A stretch of 64,000 nucleotides of DNA from NCBI GenBank assembly GCA_010645155.1, contig CM021321.1, positions 858,878 to 922,877 of the forward strand, in the 5' to 3' direction. This stretch comes from Tigriopus japonicus (taxonomy: Eukaryota; Arthropoda; Copepoda; Harpacticoida; Harpacticidae). Of this stretch, positions 58,021 through 64,000 are shown piece by piece. Every line of letters begins with the position of its first letter. Position 1 is the first letter of the stretch. Both the position numbers and the translations under genes were made by a program. Below the pieces are notes generated by a model. It ran no database searches. It was not told where the DNA came from and saw only the letters and a list, made by a program, of their open reading frames with translations.

Positions 58021-59643
58021 TGTAGGGGGGCTTTCCCCGCTTGAGAAGGTCGATCACATCCAATAGGGATTCTTGTTACGCTCTTTTGATCCAAAACATC
58101 TCAGAAAGAGCGAATTCTTCAGGTTGTATTGCTGGCCACGAGAATTTGCCATTCTCTCGGAAACCACGAACATCTAGTTTTCCGAGGAATCGAAATATCC
58201 ACGACGTCATGCGAATTCCACTGGTCCATCTCTCAAATCGATCCAAGATAGACGTCTCTACTTGAGACAATAAGGCTTGGGGAAGACCCAAATTATGCTT
58301 CGACATTTCGAGCTTATGCGTGGATAGCCAATTTGACGTATCAAGTGCGTATGAAGAGGTTCTCCTATAAGAATGTTTATTGGTCCAGATTTGGTACCAA
58401 TGGCTCCTTCGGCAAAGCGTACCCTCTTGAGATGAGCGTCCTCATCTGGATTCAAATGCATTGCTTGTTGGTTCGCCGCAACCTGGTTTGTAGTGCACCC
58501 TTCAACTATTGGTGTCACATAATCTCCTTTGATTGACTGCAACCGGAATTTGACGATCCTCTGGCCCTTAATTCTGACGGTGCTTCCCCCAGAAACCGTC
58601 ATGGCTAGGGTGCAATTGGGACCAACTAAACCCAAGCGATTTGCAATCCTCTTTCTGACAAGGTTGACTTGTGATTGTGTGTCCAAGAGAACTCGCACCC
58701 GGGTGCGTTCGTTACTGGAACCAATGAGGAATGCTTCCAACCTCCTGCAAATTACTTGATGGGGGGGGGGGGGGATGATATGCAGCCACTTCTGTGTGGC
58801 AGCATATCATAATCATATTCCGTGGGTAGCGTTGGAAGATGGCGCAGGAGTTGAACTCACTGAAGGCTGTGATCGTATGGCAAAATTGTCGACAGTTGCT
58901 TCTCTATCCCAAGGGTTCGTATAGCTTCCCTTGTTGTGATTTCTGTTGCACGTGGGACATGGCGGAGCCATGTTACAATCAGTTCCTCGATGCCCCAATG
59001 TTAAACAACGAGTGCACAACCAGTACTTCTTGATAGCTTCCAAAATATCCTCCCGGCTAACCCTCTCGTTTTTTAACCAAGGACAATCTGTGCCAACCCT
59101 ATGATTCGGTTTCTTACAAAAGGGACAACTGCGATTGCGTTTGGGCGCAGAATTTCCTTGCGTCGCAAAAGAGGCGGGGGGAGTTTGTTTAGCAGTCTTA
59201 TGTACTTCATGGTTTTTCTTTCTTATGATTCTGGTTCAACGATTGTCTACATATGTAATCTTCGGCCTCCTGGCTCAATAGTTTGACTAAAGTTGACCGT
59301 TTTAAGTCTGTGCCAACATTGGGATTGTCTTGTTCCCTCAACCGTCTCTGGGCTCTTGAGAAGGTCGAGCATTCCTCTGGTGAAACCTTCCTCAAACATA
59401 GATTGATGAACATCAAGTTCTAGAGTTGGTCGGATGTCAGATTCAACCCATCAAAGCTCTGGTCGATACTGTTGATCTTGGCATGGAGCTCAAAAGCGTT
59501 GAGATGATGAGGCAGATATATCAATTGGTCCATGACTGATCTCACTTGTAATACTGGGTTGTTGTAGAATTGTTTCAGTGTTTGAATGGCGACATTATAG
59601 TTTGCGGAGTCGGCAGACAGATTTTCGATTAGTGATGCTTTAT
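58021..59643 (-). mobile_element. BEL/Pao-type LTR retrotransposon remnant, gag-protease plus a pol segment
   Basis: On the minus strand, from 59640 down: a Gag region (DSANYNVAIQTLKQFY, LHAKINSID), a zinc-knuckle C-x2-C-x4-H-x4-C (CTRCLTLGHRGTDC) near 59000, and a retropepsin-like region with LLDTQSQVNLV at about 58670-58700, where the usual active-site DTG/DSG triad is DTQ. It then jumps to a late pol segment (RWTSGIRMTSWIFRFLGK, about 58220-58170), so the reverse transcriptase and RNase H are missing. Stops and frameshifts occur in Gag (near 59420), at the G-run near 58761 and near 58075. No LTRs are found. It ends at the element beginning 59644. An inactive genomic copy. Confidence 0.75.
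58761..58810. repeat. G14 run followed by a 15-bp hairpin inside the BEL/Pao remnant
   Basis: Fourteen G bases at 58761-58774 abut an inverted repeat: ATGATATGCAGCCAC (58775-58789), loop TTCTGT, GTGGCAGCATATCAT (58796-58810), paired except for one A-A mismatch. It falls between the zinc-knuckle and protease coding parts, where the reading frame is lost. Confidence 0.8.
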
Positions 59644-59965
59644 TAGGGACAGGAAGTTTAGACGAATAAAACTGTCAAATTAAACGAAAAAAGACGAATA
59701 GAATTGCCTGATTAGACGAAAAAAAGATGAATAAAATTGACCGATTAAACGGAAAAAGACGAATAAAAGTTCCCATAAAACGAAAAGAAAAAAAAATTGC
59801 TCATAAGACGTAAAAATCGAATCAATTTCCCAAAAAGGCAAATGAAACTGTTTTATAAGAAAGGAGACAAATTAAGTGCCCGTACAGACGAAAAAGACTT
59901 ATAAACTGCTTCCACAAAATAGACGATACCGGGGAAAAATCTGCCTGCTTGTGCAAAACAGCGAA
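59644..59965. mobile_element. Fragment of the TAGGGACAGG element family, inverted relative to 3112-3611
   Basis: Starts TAGGGACAGGAAGTTTAGAC and runs with repeats of AAAAAGACGAATA, matching the right half of the 500-bp element in opposite orientation up to TGCTTGTGCAAAACAGCG. The second end is missing. It interrupts or abuts the BEL/Pao gag remnant. Confidence 0.7.
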
Positions 59966-61811
59966 ATCTAGAAAATCTAAAAAAAGGAAGTAATTAATGG
60001 GCAAGATATTCTCGGTAGTGCATATGTCAAATAAAGACAAAGAGTTCAAATATGTCTCTTTAAAGGAGCGTTTTCTGTAGAGCTGAAGTCAGGTATGCAG
60101 ATACATTAATTGTTCTCATGGTCAGAAATTTTTTTCAACCCTTTTGAGTTGAGTTAAGCTGAATATTTGAGTCTCAAATATTCAGGCAAAAAAGAGGAAA
60201 ACAAATGAATGGCCAATGCTCAAGAGGGCTTAGCCAACGACATCTCCAAAGAAGGACAGCGACCCTGACGCCGAAAGGCAAGAAGAGGCATCAGTTTGTC
60301 TTGAAGAGCAACAGAAGTGGACCCCGTTTTCTGGCAACGGTTCGTGAATTGGACCTGTAACCCATGTTGCGGCGTGTCCCTGCCAATAGTCTTCAGGTGT
60401 GCAGCCCGTAAGTGTCGTTTATTCAAAGTTGAGCTCCGGCCATCTGAGACCCCAATCAAGCCCATCGATTTCCAGCGAGACTCGAAATTCCTGGAGATTC
60501 GATTTTGTTCAATCAATGGATAAAAGCTATCCCCCAAACAACTAGAATCCAACAAAACATGCCGGTGTGAGGTCCCTTCATTTAAATGACCTCAATTTGG
60601 GATTGAGATCCAAGACATCTCAATGTCTATAAAAAGACCAAAACGGCTTGAAATCAGACTGGATGAATGGGGTGGACGTACTCAAAGTGAAGAAAGGATT
60701 TTTAAAGTCCCCAGCCTATGAATGGCCAGGGGCAAAGCTCAATCTAAACGGGAAGAATATGAAAGTAAAATAATTGGTTGATGGAAAAAGAGCAACGGAA
60801 CTATGCATTGTTTGCTTGTCAATGTTCTTGCTGGACCCCAACAATCTTCCTGATGGCATTTTCATATACATGCCAAAGTGCATATTAAGGACTTGGTCCA
60901 AGAAAGAACAACTGTGATTGCATGTGACAAAATATATGTGAATCAACCAATCCAAGTCTGAGGTGTTTTTTTTTATCTCCAATCAGAGAACCATTGCGCT
61001 CCTAAATCCTAAAACTATAAGTGGTTGAAAAAGTGCTATGTTTTCCTTTTTCTCGTTACCTTTTGAGGATATGGTGGCTCAATATCCAGTGATAAATTGC
61101 ACCCAAGTCCATCAAAAAAACTAATGTGATTTTAGTGCTCATGGGTTTTGACCATTATTGATGATCCAGCGATTCAGGCCGTTTAATTCAGATGTCTCGT
61201 GGGTTTAAAATGATCGAGGTCAAGGAACACAATGACCAGGGTTTACGCCTCAAACTATGCGGGTCATAGTTTGACAAAGGCACTTTAAACTTCAAGACAC
61301 TTCACTTCAAAGACACTTCAAGAATTTGCTTGTGGAAAAATCTATTATTCAAAGGGAAAGAATCCCTCGTGTCTGATTTTGCCGTTGAATCCAAGGACTT
61401 TGAAAATGAAGACCAAAAGAAAATCATGAAGCAAGTGAATTGTAGGGGGCTTTTGTGGCTTACAGATGTGTTTTAGGTGTTATATCTTGGTTATATGCAC
61501 AATTGGGTATTATACAATGACGCTTACGATTAAACGGACCAAGAAGACTTCTTTATTCTCGTAATCCTAGTGATGTTTTTGCTGATTTGGTTTTGAACAT
61601 TATCTCTTCTTGCGCCAATAACGCTTCTCTTGTAGAATATTTGTGTTCCAATGGTCATTTATTCTAAAGCACATTCCAGAAATTGTGAAACGGATTTTCA
61701 ATTTGCTTGGAAAGAACTTTACCAATGATATTTAATCTGAAATCCAAGCCAGAAAGGAAGGCAAAGGTAAAGCCAGATCATAAGCAAAACTCGGAAAATT
61801 ACTGTCATTAG
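59966..61811. other. Intergenic, nothing recognised
   Basis: Unremarkable AT-rich DNA. A 9-bp perfect palindrome CAAACTATG-5-CATAGTTTG lies near 61251-61273. The 111-codon open stretch at 60220-60555 (minus) has no recognisable similarity. Confidence 0.4.
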
Positions 61812-61917
61812 TAGGAACGGGCAGAAAGTGCAAATAATCTTACCCTTTTAGTTACCAAAAGTTGCAAAAAAATGTGCCCAAAAGTGCAAAACAAAGTGCA
61901 GAAAAATGCTGAAAGTG

Positions 61918-62045
61918 CAAATAAATGTCAAAAAAGAGCAAATAAATGTCAAAAAAGAGCAAATAAATGTCAAAAAAGAGCAAATAAATGTCAAAAAAGA
62001 GCAAATAAATGTCAAAAAAGTGCAAATAAATGTTAAAAAGAGCAA
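61918..62045. repeat. 21-bp tandem repeat, about six units
   Basis: Unit AAATAAATGTCAAAAAAGAG + C, six copies with few differences. The first element copy (about 36040-36115) carries only about three degenerate units, so the array has expanded or contracted between copies. Confidence 0.85.
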
Positions 62046-62163
62046 ATAACTTGCATTTGGGCTTAAAACGTCATTCATGGAGTACCCACGGCTCCTAATT
62101 GAGCAGGAGAAGTCATTTACAAGTTCTGAAGACATTTGAGACCAGTTTGAGGTGAAGAGACAA

Positions 62164-63127
62164 TAGGTCATATGTTTTGGTTGTATTGGTCTTGGAATGC
62201 TTGCTAGTTTACTTGAAGGCATGCTCCAAAGTCTACTTGAGAGTAAACTTTTCAGTAACTTTATAAGCACAGCTCCTTTGAAGATTTCTGCAACCCAACC
62301 AAATCGCATTCAGTGATTTCACATACTAATTCAATTTGAACTGATGGCACTCTGATATTTTGTTGGGTGCAATTTTGACAAATCGTGCCAAACGCAATAT
62401 GAATCGTCCAGTTCAAGTAAATGGTGTGAGCATATGTTTTGATGGCAACTCTAGAAAGTGTACTTGTTAGTACACTTCGTAGTTCAATTGGCTGGTTTTG
62501 TTGAAACAGCTGCAATTTTGAAAAGTATGTCTCTCATTCCAACCTGGAAATGCCTCTACATCTATGATCGTAAATTCATCCTCTCGAAACACTAATTGCC
62601 TGCTGGTTCAGCTATTCCACATTTCTCCTTCTTTATTTCATATTACTCCATTCAACTCAAAACATTGATTGATCTCACAGGAGCATGCAAATTTTGGCAG
62701 CTAGTTTAAGGAAACACTGGAAGGAAGTTCGCTTGCAGTTCGATTGATCAGCGTTGAAGTATTCAAATGGGAGTTCTTCCACAACGGTGGAATGCTCCTC
62801 TCTAGGCGTGCTTCTCGGAGAACCTCTCATCAATTAAACCTGATACTAAGCCCAAATAGCGACCCAGCTTGCTAGAAGTTTACTTGAAGTCAATGGAACT
62901 AGCACATGTTTGTGCATGCTAAACATATGACTAGCGTTGGAAAATTGTTGACGTATCTACTTGTTGCACCTTGTCACCGGTGGTACACTTCTCTTATTCA
63001 TGAGTTGCTTGGTGTACTTCTGATTCAAGAAAGCTTATGCTATCAACAAAACGACTGAAACTGCCTTGAAGTTGCCTCGAAGTCAACCTTGCTAGCACAC
63101 CTTGGAATACACAAAACATCTGACCTA
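62164..63127. mobile_element. Nested 964-bp element with inverted ends
   Basis: Ends TAGGTCATATGTTTTG on the left and, inverted, TAGGTCAGATGTTTTG on the right; similarity continues with gaps for about 60 bp. The site lies in the middle of the hAT-like element: in the uninterrupted copy the flanking sequences GAAGAGRCAA and TGCCGCACAAG are adjacent. The interior has repeated ...CTAG...TTTACTTGAAG motifs and no significant open frame. The duplication length is ambiguous (about 2 bp). Confidence 0.75.
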
Positions 63128-64000
63128 TTGCCGCACAAGTAAAAGAGTTCTATTAATTAGGTCACTAGCAAAAAGGATGTAAAGTCATGAAAAATAATCT
63201 TGTCAACAATCTTCTGAATTTTTCATTCCTAATGTAATGGATTTACATTATTCGTTACATACATTATTCCAGCATTCGTGGATGTATGTACCTAAAATAT
63301 TGTCGAAATATATTTAGCATTTGTTTTATATGGCTTTATATCCCTCCGTTTTTGTCCTTCAAGTTGTTCAAAAATAGACATTCAAAATTGAACAGAAAAA
63401 TACCCACGTGTGCCTAACAATTAGATCAAAGAAAATAGTCATAAATGTGTTTTAAGCATGTTTTTAGTGGCATTACTTCAATATTTGACCCATGGCCTAA
63501 TTACCAGAATTCAATTTCAAATGTGGCATTCATTGTCTCATCACATCAAAACTGTTCTAAAATACTTTTGGAACTTAAAAGTAAATCTTCAAGTCAATTA
63601 AACAATGTGTACTGCTACATTGATGTATCCTTACCTTGATGATTTTAAGTTTATAACGGCCTTTTTTAGAAATAGCGCTCTTTGTAGGCAGCAAACCTAA
63701 TTCTGCAATCTATATTGTTTGTAGATCCTTCCATTACCATAACATGAGTTTCTTAAGGTTTGCTATTTGTTGCTTGCATGCAATGAGATTCTTTTGTCTA
63801 ATCTTTAGTTTAGTAAACAGGATGTTATAGTTAAAGCCAAGATGGTGAATAAAGTGTGAGGTTTGCGTCTGAAGTGCACATATTTCTTCAAGGTGCTAAG
63901 AATGGTTGATTGCAAATACAAGCTTTTTCGACTAGTTCAAAATTTGATCTTGAAACTAAAAATTCTTTCAAAAGCCACTACATTTTCTTAACAATTTGTC

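Larger units (their letters stand above)
61812..64000. mobile_element. Second copy of the 1.23-kb hAT-like element, inverted, interrupted, cut by the window end
   Basis: Begins TAGGAACGGGCAGAAAGTGC and is collinear with the inverted sequence of 34987-36216: the tandem array, the GTACCCACGGCTCC segment, the conserved 65-71-codon stretch (63445-63639) and the ACAATTTGTC end. By comparison, about 112 bp remain beyond position 64000. A 964-bp element (62164-63127) is inserted in it, together with small extra insertions near 63232-63275. Confidence 0.85.

Noticed and set aside
58761..58810. Programmed frameshift signal of the retrotransposon
   Set aside because: On the element's sense strand the hairpin precedes the homopolymer, the wrong order for a stimulated slippery site, and the copy is decayed anyway.
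60220..60555. 111-codon minus-strand open frame
   Set aside because: No recognisable domain, no splice context and no repeat in the window; probably chance.
61918..62045. CRISPR-like array
   Set aside because: The 21-bp units are contiguous with no unique spacers, in animal DNA inside a transposon; a plain tandem repeat.

Overview
The window is animal nuclear DNA, most likely from an arthropod and plausibly a copepod crustacean (Tigriopus-like). The support is a set of single-copy metazoan genes with short introns (mostly 60-80 bp, GT-AG), AT-rich intergenic DNA, and CR1/jockey-like LINE, BEL/Pao, hAT-like and Tc1/mariner-like transposon relics. The species call is an inference from gene style; nothing in the sequence names the organism. 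There is no sign of bacterial gene organisation or of CRISPR.

Layout. 1-9 kb: AT-rich DNA with a decayed LINE fragment (1866-2560), a 500-bp terminal-inverted-repeat element with perfect 8-bp target duplication (3112-3611), a tRNA-derived relic (about 4234-4305) and a long, broken LINE (4979-8700, minus). 9-30 kb: a gene-dense block with CPT2 (+), a BTB/AT-hook/double-SAND protein (-), a C8orf76-like TPR protein (+), peptide O-xylosyltransferase (-, single exon), MED15 (+) and ATG9 (-). 30-36.4 kb: gene-poor, with a long hairpin, a mariner-like element, two foldback elements, hAT-like pieces and a 1.23-kb hAT-like element with perfect 8-bp target duplication. 36.5-53.5 kb: a second gene block with KDSR (+), a CtIP/Sae2-like protein (-), a three-repeat protein of unknown function (+), TAF7 (-), COP9 signalosome subunit 4 (+), a multi-exon membrane-anchored alpha/beta-hydrolase-fold protein (+) and a secreted two-FAS1-domain protein (+). 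53.5-64 kb: gene-poor, with a LINE 3' end, a complete small hAT element with perfect 8-bp target duplication, a truncated BEL/Pao retrotransposon, and a second copy of the 1.23-kb element that carries a nested 964-bp element and runs off the window end.

The genes are housekeeping genes, not a pathway cluster: lipid metabolism (CPT2, KDSR), glycosaminoglycan initiation (oxt), transcription (MED15, TAF7, BTB-SAND), autophagy (ATG9), protein turnover control (CSN4), DNA-end resection (CtIP-like) and adhesion (FAS1). Many are arranged tail to tail with very short gaps (KDSR/CtIP-like 52 bp, three-repeat gene/TAF7 102 bp, C8orf76-like/oxt 148 bp). No clearly new 'system' is evident. The most unusual items are the BTB-AT-hook-SAND-SAND protein, the hydrolase-fold protein whose nucleophile-elbow serine position is glycine, the three-repeat protein of unknown family, and several small transposon families with intact target duplications.
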